Counted from the stretch's first letter, positions 33,469-42,914 are shown. The stretch is 64,000 nt of DNA from a candidate division TA06 bacterium (GCA_016235665.1 JACRJI010000016.1:310001-374000); one strand, 5' to 3'. Program-made: numbers and translations. Notes: generated by a model not told the origin, from the sequence alone.

Positions 33469-35844
33469 TCACTCCACTTCCAGCAGTATCTCCACTATCC
33501 GGGGATCAAACTGGGTGCCGGCCCCTTGTCGCAGCCTTTGTTGGGCTTCGCTTTTGCTGAAAGCTTTGCGATATGGCCGGTCCACCGTCATGGCCTCGTA
33601 GGCATCCGCTACCGCTATGATCCTGGATTCAATGGGTATGGATTCGCCCTTAAGCCCTTTGGGATATCCGCTGCCGTCGTAGTTCTCATGATGGGCATGG
33701 ATTATGGGCCCGGCTTCCTTTAGCAGCTCCACTTGTTCCAGCAGTTTTCCCCCGATCTGTGGATGGAGCTTCACTTCTTCAAACTCAAATTCGGTCAGGG
33801 CGGTGCCTTTGGTCAAAAGCTGTTCGCTGACTCCGATCTTTCCAATATCATGCAACAGGGCCGCATATTCCAAAAGCCTCAGCGATCCCGGGGGCAGGCT
33901 GATCTTTTGTCCGATCACCAAGGCGATCCTTTTTACTTCCTCGGAATGGCCCCGGGTGTAGCTGTCCTTGGCATCCATGGCCGCTGTGATGGCCCGGATG
34001 GTATCGTCGTAGCTTTGTTTCAATAACCGGTTGGCCTCGGCCAATTCCCTGGTGCGTTCCTCCACTCTTTGTTCCAGGTCTTCCTTGGCATGCCACAGGG
34101 CGTCCTCACCCTGCTTGCGCTCGGTGATGTCCTCGGCGATAGCCAGTATCCCCCAGGGAGTGCGGTAAATATCGGAATGGATGAACCTGTCCCGATGTTT
34201 CCCTTCCGATTCCTGGCTCAGTCCGGTTCTCAATGCTTTCTGGTACATCTGATAGGTCTTGGTCTTCTCCAGCCGGGGGAACAGTTGCAGCAGGTTTTTC
34301 CCTTCCAATTGGTCCAATCCCAGATTAACGAAGCGGGCATAGGCTTGGTTGCAGTAAAGGATGGTCATATCCTCCTTTAATGCCAGCACCGGCAGGCTGA
34401 TGCTATCCAGCAAAAGACGGTGTTTGATCTCGCTTTCCTGAATTGCCGCTTCGGCCAGTTTTCGTTCCGTGATATTGCTGATCACTCCGTAAACAGTGAT
34501 CTCCCCTGTCTGTTTGTTCCGCTCGGCCCGGCCCGAATCCCGCACCCAGATTACGCTGCCGTCCTTTTTAGTGATCCGGTATTCCAGTTCGCTGTTCAGG
34601 GCTTGTTTGAATTTATCCGCCTGTTGCCGGGCCGCCTCCCGGTCCTGCGGCAGGATCAGATTCTCCGCCCAAAAATTCCAGTCCTCGACGAACATTTGCA
34701 GGGGATATCCCGTCAAGGCGGTCACATTGGGCGAAATGTAATCGTTCTCCGGGGTTCCTTCCGTCCCAAACCGGGTGACATAGATATGGGCGCTGATGGA
34801 ACCGATCACCTGCCGGAAGCGCTCTTCGCTCTGTTTCAAAGCCCTTTCAGCCTGCTTCTGCCTGGTGATATCGGCATGAACGGCCACCAAACCCACCATC
34901 CCACCCTCGGACCCTTTGATGGCGTCTGCCCGGAGAACGATCGTCAGGAGCCTGCCTTCCTTGTTTTGCATCTCCACCTCGCCGGAGAAACCCTGTCCCT
35001 TCCTGAGGCTTTCGATCAGACGGAGGCCCGTCCGGGGCTCGCGGAACAGGAATCCCGTTCCTCCGGCCTGGTTGATTTCTTCCAGGCTGTAACCGAACAT
35101 CCTGGAAAAAGCCGGATTGTGAAATATGTGCCGGCCGGCCGGATCCGCTATGACTACTGCGTCTCCCAAGCTATTTACCGCCTGCCTTATCCGCAACAGC
35201 TCCTGCTCAGCCTGACGCCGGTGAACCATCTCCTTTTCCAGGGCCCGGTTGGCCTGCTCCAGGTTCTGGTTGTGACGGCCTATCTGCTCCTCGTCCCTTT
35301 CCGTAATGCTGGCATAATAGTAGACCATGGCCGCCTCCACCAGCAGGCTGGCAATGACCTGCAGCCCCATAGTAAAAGGATAGTAGGGGGATATCAGCCT
35401 TAAATACTGCAGCAGGTAAAGCCCAAACATCGACAGAAACATGATCCCCATCCACTTTACCCCGCCCCGCCGGCCGCACAGGAAGAAGGCTGTCACCGGG
35501 AAAAAGTACAGCCAGGACAAGCCCAGGCCGTTGGCTCCTCCGGTGGCGAACAGGAACATCAAAAAAAAGAACAACCCTGTTAATCCTATGGGAATATAAA
35601 ATGCCGGACGGCCGCTGCGTCGCATCAAGTTTAGAGTGGTCAGCAGGTAGGCAGCCAGAATGATGTCGGCGGCCGCAAACATCCAGCGCCCCTGCCATAG
35701 ACGAAGCAGGCTGAAACCCAGTTGGGCCAAGGATCCAATCAGGGTAAAGGCCACGGCAAACTTTATCCTGCGGCCAATGGAAGGATCGTCCGCCTCCCTG
35801 AAAAAATCCCGTAAATAACGGGACCACATCCCTGGAATATTCAT
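33469..35844 (-). CDS. Membrane PAS sensor with HD-GYP c-di-GMP phosphodiesterase domain
   Basis: A 791-residue membrane-bound signalling protein. N-terminal membrane part with about six helices (about 25-190), a coiled region (RDEEQIGRHNQNLEQANRAL), three PAS/PAC domains (about 210-330, 335-465, 470-590), a coiled linker (LEQRVEERTRELAEANRLLK) and a C-terminal HD-GYP domain (about 615-790) with LLHDIGKIGVSE, the ligand His pair AHHENYDGSGYPKGL and ADAYEAMTVDRPY. All metal residues look intact, so active degradation of c-di-GMP is expected. AAGGA is about 9 nt before the ATG. A 142-aa unknown and a 50-aa basic protein lie just upstream on the same strand. Confidence 0.92.
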   Translation of the reverse strand: MNIPGMWSRYLRDFFREADDPSIGRRIKFAVAFTLIGSLAQLGFSLLRLWQGRWMFAAADIILAAYLLTTLNLMRRSGRPAFYIPIGLTGLFFFLMFLFATGGANGLGLSWLYFFPVTAFFLCGRRGGVKWMGIMFLSMFGLYLLQYLRLISPYYPFTMGLQVIASLLVEAAMVYYYASITERDEEQIGRHNQNLEQANRALEKEMVHRRQAEQELLRIRQAVNSLGDAVVIADPAGRHIFHNPAFSRMFGYSLEEINQAGGTGFLFREPRTGLRLIESLRKGQGFSGEVEMQNKEGRLLTIVLRADAIKGSEGGMVGLVAVHADITRQKQAERALKQSEERFRQVIGSISAHIYVTRFGTEGTPENDYISPNVTALTGYPLQMFVEDWNFWAENLILPQDREAARQQADKFKQALNSELEYRITKKDGSVIWVRDSGRAERNKQTGEITVYGVISNITERKLAEAAIQESEIKHRLLLDSISLPVLALKEDMTILYCNQAYARFVNLGLDQLEGKNLLQLFPRLEKTKTYQMYQKALRTGLSQESEGKHRDRFIHSDIYRTPWGILAIAEDITERKQGEDALWHAKEDLEQRVEERTRELAEANRLLKQSYDDTIRAITAAMDAKDSYTRGHSEEVKRIALVIGQKISLPPGSLRLLEYAALLHDIGKIGVSEQLLTKGTALTEFEFEEVKLHPQIGGKLLEQVELLKEAGPIIHAHHENYDGSGYPKGLKGESIPIESRIIAVADAYEAMTVDRPYRKAFSKSEAQQRLRQGAGTQFDPRIVEILLEVE

Positions 35845-35856
35845 CGGCGGTCATCC

Positions 35857-36285
35857 TTAAAGGAATTTCACTTCCTTGACTGAAGCGTTGACCACGAATA
35901 CTTTTTCGGTGTTGGATTTGGGATCGGGCGGAAATAGTATGAAACCGATCCGGTTTGGCATATATATTTCGGCTATTCCTGTCAGCATCTCCCCGTCCAG
36001 GAAGGTCACCTGCATTTTCTTACCCATCACCTTCTGGCTGCCGTCGAACTCCTTGCGCTCGTCGTACTCCCGGTTGCCCATGAAGTCCTTTACGAAGAAG
36101 ACCGCTTTGATCTGGTTGAAGCGCACCTCCTGCGATGCCCCGGCTTCATCGTCCGGGATCAGGTGAAATCCTTCCTTGGTGGAGGAAAAGTCTAGCGTGT
36201 GGCCCTTCACCACCCGGCCGTTCAGATAGCGGACCACCAGCTTGTTTTCTTTCTTATGACGGATGACCAAAGTGCTTTCCTTCAT
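35857..36285 (-). CDS. Small beta-rich protein upstream of the HD-GYP sensor, unknown
   Basis: A 142-residue soluble protein with two similar halves, each with a beta-strand followed by an F-L-N/D-G-x-turn: VVRYLNGRVVKGHTLDFSST and VTFLDGEMLTGIAEIYMPNR. The FxxGxxxxG pattern recalls Sm-like or PilZ-like small barrels. It starts with GGAGG in the tail of the 50-aa gene and ends 12 nt before the HD-GYP sensor, so all three form one operon. Its place suggests a c-di-GMP-related or RNA-binding role, but no motif proves either. Confidence 0.72.
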   Translation of the reverse strand: MKESTLVIRHKKENKLVVRYLNGRVVKGHTLDFSSTKEGFHLIPDDEAGASQEVRFNQIKAVFFVKDFMGNREYDERKEFDGSQKVMGKKMQVTFLDGEMLTGIAEIYMPNRIGFILFPPDPKSNTEKVFVVNASVKEVKFL

Positions 36286-36296
36286 GACAGGTCCTC

Positions 36297-36449
36297 CTAT
36301 TTTTGGTCGTAGTCCTTTCGCCTGGACCGTTCCCGCCTGTTTTTCCTCCGGCGGCCGTTTCCGTTCTCCGGTCCATTTTCCATCTGCCTTTCCCGGCGCC
36401 GGTCGGCCCGGCGGCGTTCCTCCGTTCGGCGTTCGTTCAATTTTGACAT
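36297..36449 (-). CDS. 50-residue very basic small protein
   Basis: An open frame of 50 codons with a strong GGAGGAGG site about 6 nt before its ATG: MSKLNERRTEERRRADRRRE at the start and GNGRRRKNRRERSRRKDY near the end. About half the residues are Arg, Lys, Glu or Asp, so it is either disordered or a helical RNA/protein-binding peptide. Its TAG stop leads into the ribosome site of the next gene, 11 nt before that ATG. The NERRTEERRRADRR start resembles the RRxxR arm of PilZ proteins, but without the barrel. Family unknown; real by its signals, unproven by homology. Confidence 0.6.
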   Translation of the reverse strand: MSKLNERRTEERRRADRRRERQMENGPENGNGRRRKNRRERSRRKDYDQK

Positions 36450-36607
36450 CTGGCCTCCTCCCGATAAACGTTTCTGATTTCTGTTTACCCTGGATGATCT
36501 TCAGCCAACAAATAATGTCATCAAAATATCCCAGTATCTATAAACCTGAGATATCTTATTATTATGTCCCTCAGTGTCAATCATTGTCCTGAAATATTTC
36601 CCCGGGA

Positions 36608-37504
36608 TCACCCCAGCTTCTGCCTCTTATGCAGGTATTTAAGCAGGGCCTGATCAAACGGCTGGTCGGTCACGATGGCCTGGTAGTCTATCAGGTGGCG
36701 GCGGCATTCCCGGGCCAGATGATCCGTTCTCTTTTTTAAGGCCGTCAGATATTTTTGTTTGATGTCGGCCGGATTTATCTGCAGCTCCTGTCCGGTCTCC
36801 ATGTCGGCGAATACCGCTTCGGAACTGAAGGGGAAGGAGGCTTCGTCCGGATCCAGCAGGTGGAATACCAGCACCTCGTGCTTAAGGTGGCGGAGATTTT
36901 TCAGGGAATTGATTATTTCGTCATCGTCGCCCCACAGGTCGGAGATCAGCACCAGCAGGCCCCGGCGCTTGAGATGCCCGGCCAGTTCCTGAAAGATCTT
37001 TTTATAGCCGGTCTGGCCATATGGTTTGGACTGGTTCAGTTCTTGCAAAATGGCGTGCCAGTGGCTGCGCCTGGAGCGGGGCGGCAGGTATCTCTGCAGC
37101 CGGTTGTTGAACAGGGCCAGGCCCGCCGCGTCGTTCTGGGACAGCAGCAAAAACGAAAGGGCCGCCGACAGGGAAGATCCGTATTCCAGTTTGCTTTCCA
37201 CCCCCTTGCTATGGTAACCCATGGAGGCCGAACTGTCAAGCAGTATATAAGCCTTGAGGTTGGTCTCCTCCTCGAATTCTTTGACGAAATACCTGTCGCT
37301 CCGGGCCAGCACCTTCCAGTCTATCCGCTTGAACTCGTCGCCCGGCAGGTAGGGCCGGTACTCGGCGAACTCCACCGAGAACCCGTGGTAGGGGCTCTTG
37401 TGCAGTCCGGTCAAAAAGCCTTCCACCACCATCCGGGCTTTCAGGTCAAGACGCTTGATCTGGGCCAGCAGCCGGGGGGACAGATTTAATTTGATGTCAG
37501 ACAT
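36608..37504 (-). CDS. DUF58-family protein (vWA-like)
   Basis: A 298-residue cytoplasmic protein of the DUF58 family, usually found with MoxR-type AAA+ ATPases. Seen: RPYLPGDEFKRIDWKVLARS (the RxYxxGDxxRxIDW family signature), the vWA metal-site-like LLDSSASMGY and LVLISDLWGDDDEI. No MoxR ATPase is in the window. The start overlaps the stop of the MFS gene by 8 nt. It is the last of a five-gene overlapping operon and is followed by a 150-nt gap. Confidence 0.9.
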   Translation of the reverse strand: MSDIKLNLSPRLLAQIKRLDLKARMVVEGFLTGLHKSPYHGFSVEFAEYRPYLPGDEFKRIDWKVLARSDRYFVKEFEEETNLKAYILLDSSASMGYHSKGVESKLEYGSSLSAALSFLLLSQNDAAGLALFNNRLQRYLPPRSRRSHWHAILQELNQSKPYGQTGYKKIFQELAGHLKRRGLLVLISDLWGDDDEIINSLKNLRHLKHEVLVFHLLDPDEASFPFSSEAVFADMETGQELQINPADIKQKYLTALKKRTDHLARECRRHLIDYQAIVTDQPFDQALLKYLHKRQKLG

Positions 37505-38837
37505 CTGATCCAGCCTTGGAATTACTGCGTTCGGTCTTCTTCTGCCGGTACACTATCCGGAATCCCGCAAGTGTCAGGAAGGCCAGGGAAGCTCCGCACC
37601 AAAAGAGGGCTGTCCGTTCCTGGTTCACCGAGCCGAAGGCAGGCAGCACCAGCTGGGCCAGGAACCCCAGGGTCAGGGCGCTGGCCACGAACCCGGCATC
37701 CAGGATGATATCCCGGGCCGAGAAGATCCGCCCCCAGATGGAGCGGTCCACCGACTCGTGGAACAGTGTGTTCTGGGCGGTCATCACCGGCTGCAGGAAC
37801 ACTCCCCCCAGGAAGGTAATGGCCAGCAGATGCCAGTAACTGGAGCTTTTGGCGAACAGCATCACCATCAGGCTTAAACCGAACAGCCCGCCGATGATGA
37901 TGTGGCGGCGCGACAGTCGGTGCAGCAGGAACCCGGAGAGCAGGGCTCCGGTCATCATCCCCCCGCCCAGCAGGCCGCCCAGAAAGCCGACCCCGCTGGT
38001 CCCGGCCCCCACCCTCAGGTCCTTTTGGGCGATCACGATCACCAGGGGATACAGGCTGCCGCCGAAGATGGACACTAAAAACAGGGAAAAGGTTACGAAA
38101 CGCACCTTGTGGTTTAAAAGATAGAGGTGCTTCAGTTCCGCCAGGTCGGTCTTGATGTTGCTCCAGCGCCTCTGCCACATCTTCATGAAACCTTCTTCCC
38201 TGGTGCGTTCCGGCAGGGTCTCGTGGGATTTGATCAGGGCCAGCGTCAGTAATGATGCCGCGAAGGACAGGCTGTCAAGGTAGAACCCTGCCTCCCATGG
38301 TTCGATGTGCAGGTGCTTCCAGAACTGCCCCACCACCAAGAGCCCCCCGCCCACGAATCCCAGCACCCCGGCCAGCTTGTTGATGAAGTCCATCACCGCA
38401 TTAGCGGCGAATATCTTCTCCGGCGGCACCAGGTAGGGAATGTAGGAGACCCGGGCCGAGTTGGCGAACAGCACGAACAGGTAGTTCAGGCAGACCAGGG
38501 GAAAGAGCACGATCACCGTTCCGGTCAGCTTGATCAGCACCGGTATGGCCAGGATGATCAAGGCCCGGGCCCCGTCGGCCAGCATCAGCATGCGGCGCTT
38601 GGAGCGGCGGTCTATCAGCACCCCGATGAAAGGCCCGAACAGCAGGGCCGGCAGAGCGATGGCCACCGGGATCTGGGAATAGGCCAGAGGCGCCCGGGTG
38701 GTGAACTCGCCCACCGCCGCGATCAGGGCGATCTGGGCCAGGAAGTCTCCGAACTGGGAGATGAACTGCCCGGCAGAGAACAGGGCGAACTTGGGCTCGG
38801 CCAGGGCCGAAGCGAAATGTTTGGAGTGTTCAGGCAT
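37497..38837 (-). CDS. Major facilitator superfamily transporter (EntS-like exporter type)
   Basis: A 446-residue 12-helix permease. FAGQFISQFGD at the start, PFIGVLIDRRSKRRMLMLAD as motif A between helices 2 and 3, and a second-half repeat LLSGFLLHRLSRRHIIIGG place it in the MFS_3/EntS-like exporter group. A charged central loop (about 195-225) splits the halves. Substrate unknown; exporters of this group move siderophores or drugs. It begins 15 nt after the stop of the ANT(6)-like gene, so they share a transcript. Confidence 0.87.
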   Translation of the reverse strand: MPEHSKHFASALAEPKFALFSAGQFISQFGDFLAQIALIAAVGEFTTRAPLAYSQIPVAIALPALLFGPFIGVLIDRRSKRRMLMLADGARALIILAIPVLIKLTGTVIVLFPLVCLNYLFVLFANSARVSYIPYLVPPEKIFAANAVMDFINKLAGVLGFVGGGLLVVGQFWKHLHIEPWEAGFYLDSLSFAASLLTLALIKSHETLPERTREEGFMKMWQRRWSNIKTDLAELKHLYLLNHKVRFVTFSLFLVSIFGGSLYPLVIVIAQKDLRVGAGTSGVGFLGGLLGGGMMTGALLSGFLLHRLSRRHIIIGGLFGLSLMVMLFAKSSSYWHLLAITFLGGVFLQPVMTAQNTLFHESVDRSIWGRIFSARDIILDAGFVASALTLGFLAQLVLPAFGSVNQERTALFWCGASLAFLTLAGFRIVYRQKKTERSNSKAGSDV

Positions 38838-38852
38838 TTAATTTAGACGGGA

Positions 38853-39722
38853 TTAATAGATAGTTTTGGCCTTTTTTGATAAAGCCTTAACATGATACAG
38901 ATGAGCAGTGACCTTTTTATCGTCTTCAGAAGGATATTTATAGTCAAAATGCCCAGCCACCTGGGTGGATACTGTTCTGAAGAGGGTGCAAATGTTGAAT
39001 AGCGATCGCCAAATATCCTCGAAGTCAGAACCGGAATAAGTTCTTGTCAATTGCTGCCACATCTCAGGTTCCAAATAATTTTTAAAATACTTCCCCATTT
39101 TGCCGGGATTTTTAGAAAATCCTGTTTTTATCCCGATATGCCATTCCAACATCTTCACCAGTTTCTCCCTGACCACATTGTCGAGCATATGCTTGGCATA
39201 TACCAATTCATCCCGCCACAAGCCCTTGGCCACATATGGGCAGACCCACCAAAATTCATTGCAGCAATCAGCAAACTGTTTTTCCGATGGCGGCCGTGGC
39301 AGATAGTCAGCATCGCTTGGCAGGGGCAGAGTCTCAACGATTCCGTCCTTGTCTAGCAGTGAAATGCTTTGACTGTCTTTAGTAACCTTGTTGACCTGCG
39401 TAACATGACGAATACTGAGATCGATCCGGTTACCGTCAGCAAATTGCATCAGGTAAGTGTAATTCCCGTCACCAGCCGGTTGGGGATCTTCCATATCTTC
39501 GGGTGTCTGCAGAATCATCAGTTCGCCAAACCGCTTGATCCAATCATAATTTCGTCTGAACGGCATAACATCCGTAACAAGATAAACAATGTCATAATCC
39601 TGAAATATATCTTTGAGAGCATTGGGATTGGCGCGCGAACCATTCAGAATTACTGCACGAATACGGTCATCCTCATTAGCAGTATTTAGAATGAGGTCAA
39701 GTATTTCCTTTTCTGTTCTCAT
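38853..39722 (-). CDS. ANT(6)/AadK-like aminoglycoside 6-adenylyltransferase family protein
   Basis: A 289-residue nucleotidyltransferase of the streptomycin 6-adenylyltransferase family. The catalytic motif is [20 protein letters not shown], with GSR and the D-x-D metal pair DYD intact, and the [10 protein letters not shown] strand adds the third acidic residue; [15 protein letters not shown] and the C-terminal helical domain fit. Members at this distance from AadK are often chromosomal and of unproven activity, so resistance is not assured. It looks more AT-rich than its neighbours. The start is in an ATGA overlap with dut, so it is well integrated into the operon. Confidence 0.88.
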   Translation of the reverse strand: MRTEKEILDLILNTANEDDRIRAVILNGSRANPNALKDIFQDYDIVYLVTDVMPFRRNYDWIKRFGELMILQTPEDMEDPQPAGDGNYTYLMQFADGNRIDLSIRHVTQVNKVTKDSQSISLLDKDGIVETLPLPSDADYLPRPPSEKQFADCCNEFWWVCPYVAKGLWRDELVYAKHMLDNVVREKLVKMLEWHIGIKTGFSKNPGKMGKYFKNYLEPEMWQQLTRTYSGSDFEDIWRSLFNICTLFRTVSTQVAGHFDYKYPSEDDKKVTAHLYHVKALSKKAKTIY

Positions 39723-40174
39723 TTCTTGCCATTTATACCTGTATGTCCAAAGCCCCCAACCCCCCTCTTGGTTTTCTTTAGTGCCTTGGACTCAGTTAGC
39801 TTGGCCCTGACTACCGGGGATATGACCAGCTGGGCTATCCTGTCCCCGGGATTAACGGTGAAGGCCTTTGTCCCCATGTTTATCAGTATCACCCCCACCT
39901 CGCCCCGGTAGTCGGCGTCGATCGTCCCCGGCGCGTTGACGATGGAGATGCCGTGCTTCAGCGCCAGGCCGCTGCGGGGCCGCACCTGGCCTTCGTATCC
40001 CCCGGGTATTTCCAGGGCCAGCCCGGTGGGAACCAGTTTGATCTGGCGGGGCTTCAGGGATATAGGTTTTTCCAGCGCTGCGCACAGGTCCATCCCAGCG
40101 GCATGGGCGGTGGAATATTCCGGCAGGCGGGCCAGTCTGCTGAGCTTGACCAACTTAATTTGGGGTTTGATCAT
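39719..40174 (-). CDS. dut: Deoxyuridine 5'-triphosphate nucleotidohydrolase
   Basis: A 151-residue trimeric dUTPase that removes dUTP and supplies dUMP for thymidylate. All five motifs are present: [39 protein letters not shown] and [10 protein letters not shown]. Overlaps the upstream TPR gene and the downstream ANT(6)-like gene by 4 nt each, with GGAGA before the ATG. Confidence 0.96.
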   Translation of the reverse strand: MIKPQIKLVKLSRLARLPEYSTAHAAGMDLCAALEKPISLKPRQIKLVPTGLALEIPGGYEGQVRPRSGLALKHGISIVNAPGTIDADYRGEVGVILINMGTKAFTVNPGDRIAQLVISPVVRAKLTESKALKKTKRGVGGFGHTGINGKK

Positions 40175-41589
40175 GAAGCGATGTCTCCTGGTTGTCCGGC
40201 GGCTGGGCCGGCGATCTCGTTTATCCGGTTTCGGTATTTCTGGTCCGGAGTATTTTTCACTAATACACCATATATCTTCAAAAGTTTTTCCTTCAGTTCT
40301 CCGGTAGGCTCTATCTGGTAAAGATGATACAGAGCCTCGGCCCGCTGCTCGTCATCAGGACATTCGCTTTCCAGTTTTTTAAGTTCATCGACCGCCTGTT
40401 CCTTGTTCTCGTATGATAACAGGCGGGCCTGCAGTATCCTGCAGCTCAGCGCCATGTCCTTGCGCCCCGCTTTCTCGGCGGAGGCCCGGGCCAGGCCGGC
40501 CAGTTCCGATGATTCCCGGGGATCGTTCTCTTTCAGGGCCAGCAGCGCGAAGTTGAGCAGCATGTCGCACAGGTAGTAATCTATGCCCAGCTGTCCGGCC
40601 TGCTCAACGGCGTCCCGGTAACTTTGCCGGGCCAGTTCTCGCCTGCCGGTGGCGAAATAGAGGTCGGCCAGCTTGCCGGTGGTGATCGCGACCGCCCGGC
40701 GGTCGCCCAGTTCGGTCATCACCCGAAGGCTTTCGAGGTAAAGCGCTTCCGCCTGGCTATAGCATCCCCGCTGTTTTTCCAACAGGCCCATGTTGATGCG
40801 GGTATAGGCCGCGCTCTGCCGGTCGCCCAGCTGCACGGTCAGCTCCAGCCGGCGTTGGTACATCTCCAGGGCCCGGCTGAAATCCCCCCGGTCGTGGTGG
40901 ACCGTTCCCATGTTACCATAGCTGTAGCTGGCGGTGGAGCGGTCGCCGATCCTGGCCGCAATCTGCAGGGCCTTCTCGAAATGCTCCAGTGCCTCCTCAT
41001 ACCTCCGCATTTCCTTGTAACACAAGCCCTGGTTATTGAAGGCCGAGGCCAGATTCATAAGGTCCCCTGTTTCCTCGGAGATGGTCATCTCCTGCCGGTA
41101 GCATTCCAGGGCCTTGGAGTAATTGCCCTGGCTTTTGTAGGCGATGCCCAGATTACCCAGGGCGTGGCTGAACTCTGCCCGGTCCCTGTTCCGCCTGGCC
41201 AAAGCGGCGGCGGCGGCAAAGAACCTCTGGGCCCGTTTGAAGTTTCCCTGGTACGCATATACCACGCCGTGGACCCTCAGCACCGGGGCCAGCCGGGCCC
41301 GGTCACCCAGGTCCAAGAAGATGCTCTGGGCGCTCTCGACCAGGTCGTTGGCTTCTTTTATTTTTCCCCGGTTGACTATCAGCTTGGCCAGGTCGGCCCG
41401 GGCCTCGGCCGAGAGCGCCGGGTCCCCGGCGGACATCTCCATATTGTTCCGGTAAAGAGCCTCAGATCTTTCCCAGCCGCCGCTGGCGTAAAGCACTTCA
41501 GCCTTGCGCCTGATCAGGGAATAAGGCCAGTATAGCGGAGCGCTGCCGCGCCTTGTCCAGACGGCCTGTCTTTTATATCTTTTCGGCAA
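40171..41589 (-). CDS. TPR-repeat protein (paralogue of the 57.4 kb gene)
   Basis: A 472-residue protein made of about ten tetratricopeptide-like repeats of the Gly-rich, NB-ARC/LGN type ([60 protein letters not shown]). The first 35 residues ([10 protein letters not shown] ... [20 protein letters not shown]) match the start of the gene at 57366-58661. The start is TTG (41589) with no clear ribosome site, just past the upstream terminator; no ATG fits. Such TPR arrays often form the C-terminus of larger adenylate cyclase or kinase proteins; here only the TPR part exists. A protein-binding role is likely. Confidence 0.78.
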   Translation of the reverse strand: MPKRYKRQAVWTRRGSAPLYWPYSLIRRKAEVLYASGGWERSEALYRNNMEMSAGDPALSAEARADLAKLIVNRGKIKEANDLVESAQSIFLDLGDRARLAPVLRVHGVVYAYQGNFKRAQRFFAAAAALARRNRDRAEFSHALGNLGIAYKSQGNYSKALECYRQEMTISEETGDLMNLASAFNNQGLCYKEMRRYEEALEHFEKALQIAARIGDRSTASYSYGNMGTVHHDRGDFSRALEMYQRRLELTVQLGDRQSAAYTRINMGLLEKQRGCYSQAEALYLESLRVMTELGDRRAVAITTGKLADLYFATGRRELARQSYRDAVEQAGQLGIDYYLCDMLLNFALLALKENDPRESSELAGLARASAEKAGRKDMALSCRILQARLLSYENKEQAVDELKKLESECPDDEQRAEALYHLYQIEPTGELKEKLLKIYGVLVKNTPDQKYRNRINEIAGPAAGQPGDIAS

Positions 41590-41640
41590 AACGTGCGGTT
41601 TTTTAAGATTCGTGCTGTGCTGTTCCCGGAATTTTGTAAA

Positions 41641-41672
41641 AAATAAGGGCCGGGATTTTACTCCCGACCTTT
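41641..41672 (-). terminator. Rho-independent terminator after the aminotransferase gene
   Basis: On the minus strand AAGGTCGGGAG pairs, with two small imperfections, with ATCCCGGCCCTT, followed by ATTTTTT. It lies 16 nt past the aminotransferase stop and separates it from the TPR-dut operon. Confidence 0.8.
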
Positions 41673-41687
41673 TTCATTGTTAAAGTT

Positions 41688-42914
41688 TTACCTTCTCCCG
41701 TTGTAGGCCTTGACCCCCAGGGCCAGTAGCTGCATGGCTTTCTTGAGGTCGGCCTCTTTTAGGACATAGGCGATCCGGATCTCCTGCTTGCCCTTGGCCG
41801 GGTCGGCGTAAAAGCCATCGCCCGGGGCCACCATGGTGGTGGCTCCCTGGTGGGAAAAGTCGGTAAGCATCCACTGGGCGAACTTGTTGGAATCGTCTAT
41901 CGGCAGCTGGGGCATAATGTAGAATGCCCCCTTGGGCTTGGTGAACACCGCCCCCTCGATCCTGGCCAGCTCGTCGCAGACGATGTCCCGGCGGTGCTGG
42001 TATTCGTTCACCATCTTCTTCAGGTATTTGTGGATGTTCTTGTATCCGGCGATGGCCCCCACCTGCTCGATGGTGGGCGGGCAGAGCCGGGCCTGGCCCA
42101 GCTTAAGCGCGGCCTGCATGATGTGGGGATTGCGGCTGACCAGGCAGCCCACCCTGGCCCCGCAGGCCGAGAAGCGCTTGGAGACGGAGTCCAGCATGAT
42201 GGCCCGGTCCTCGGCCCCCTTGATGTGCAGGATGCTGGTGTGGTAGCCCCCGTCGTAGATGAACTCCCGGTAGACCTCGTCGGCCAGCAACCAGAGGTTC
42301 TTCTCTTTGGCCAGTCCGGCCAGCATCTCCAGGTCGGAACGGGAAAAGACAGCACCGGTGGGGTTGTTGGGCGAGCAGAACAGGATGGCCTTGGTCTTCT
42401 TGGTGATCCGTTTGGCGAATTCGGCCTTGCTGGGCATGCCGAAACCATCCTCCACGTCGGTGGGCACCGCCACCAGCTTGATGTCGGCCATGCTGGCAAA
42501 GCCGTTGTAATTGGTGTAAAAGGGCTCGGGCACCAGCACCTCGTCGCCGGGGTCGCCCACCGCCATCAGGGCGAACACTATGGCCTCGGACCCGGCGGTG
42601 GTCACCATGATGTCGTCGACCGAGAGCATGACATCCAGCTTTTCGAAATAGCGCTTGATCTCCTGACGCAGCTCCGGCAGGCCCAGGCTGGGCCCGTAGG
42701 CCAGCACTTCCTCCCGGAAGTTGCGGACCGCGTCCATGATCTCCCTGGGAGTGACGATGTCGGGCTGGCCGATGTTCAGGTGGTAGACCTTTGTTCCCCT
42801 GGCCTTGGCCTGGTCGGCCAGCGGCACCAGCCGGCGGATGGGCGAAGCCTGCATGGCCGCCGAGCGTTTGGACGGCATCAGCTCGGCCTTCTTGGCTTTT
42901 GACTTGGCAGACAT
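41688..42914 (-). CDS. Class I/II PLP aminotransferase (aspartate-aminotransferase-like)
   Basis: A 408-residue PLP enzyme of the AspC/aspartate-aminotransferase superfamily. PLP Lys in DSVSKRFSACGARVG, substrate-binding Arg in QEIRIAYVLKEADL, PNNPTGAVFSR and the N-terminal SPIRRLVPLADQAKARG. The exact amino donor is uncertain (aspartate, alanine or aromatic). A short basic N-terminal extension (MSAKSKAKKAELMPSKR) precedes the usual start. GGGGAA upstream. Followed by a terminator; preceded by recJ and the M16 peptidase. Confidence 0.9.
   Translation of the reverse strand: MSAKSKAKKAELMPSKRSAAMQASPIRRLVPLADQAKARGTKVYHLNIGQPDIVTPREIMDAVRNFREEVLAYGPSLGLPELRQEIKRYFEKLDVMLSVDDIMVTTAGSEAIVFALMAVGDPGDEVLVPEPFYTNYNGFASMADIKLVAVPTDVEDGFGMPSKAEFAKRITKKTKAILFCSPNNPTGAVFSRSDLEMLAGLAKEKNLWLLADEVYREFIYDGGYHTSILHIKGAEDRAIMLDSVSKRFSACGARVGCLVSRNPHIMQAALKLGQARLCPPTIEQVGAIAGYKNIHKYLKKMVNEYQHRRDIVCDELARIEGAVFTKPKGAFYIMPQLPIDDSNKFAQWMLTDFSHQGATTMVAPGDGFYADPAKGKQEIRIAYVLKEADLKKAMQLLALGVKAYNGRR

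Noticed and set aside
36263-36592. 109-aa plus-strand frame across the 36.3-36.6 kb spacer
   Set aside because: Antisense to the 50-aa basic gene with a good ribosome site; no motif or ribosome site of its own.
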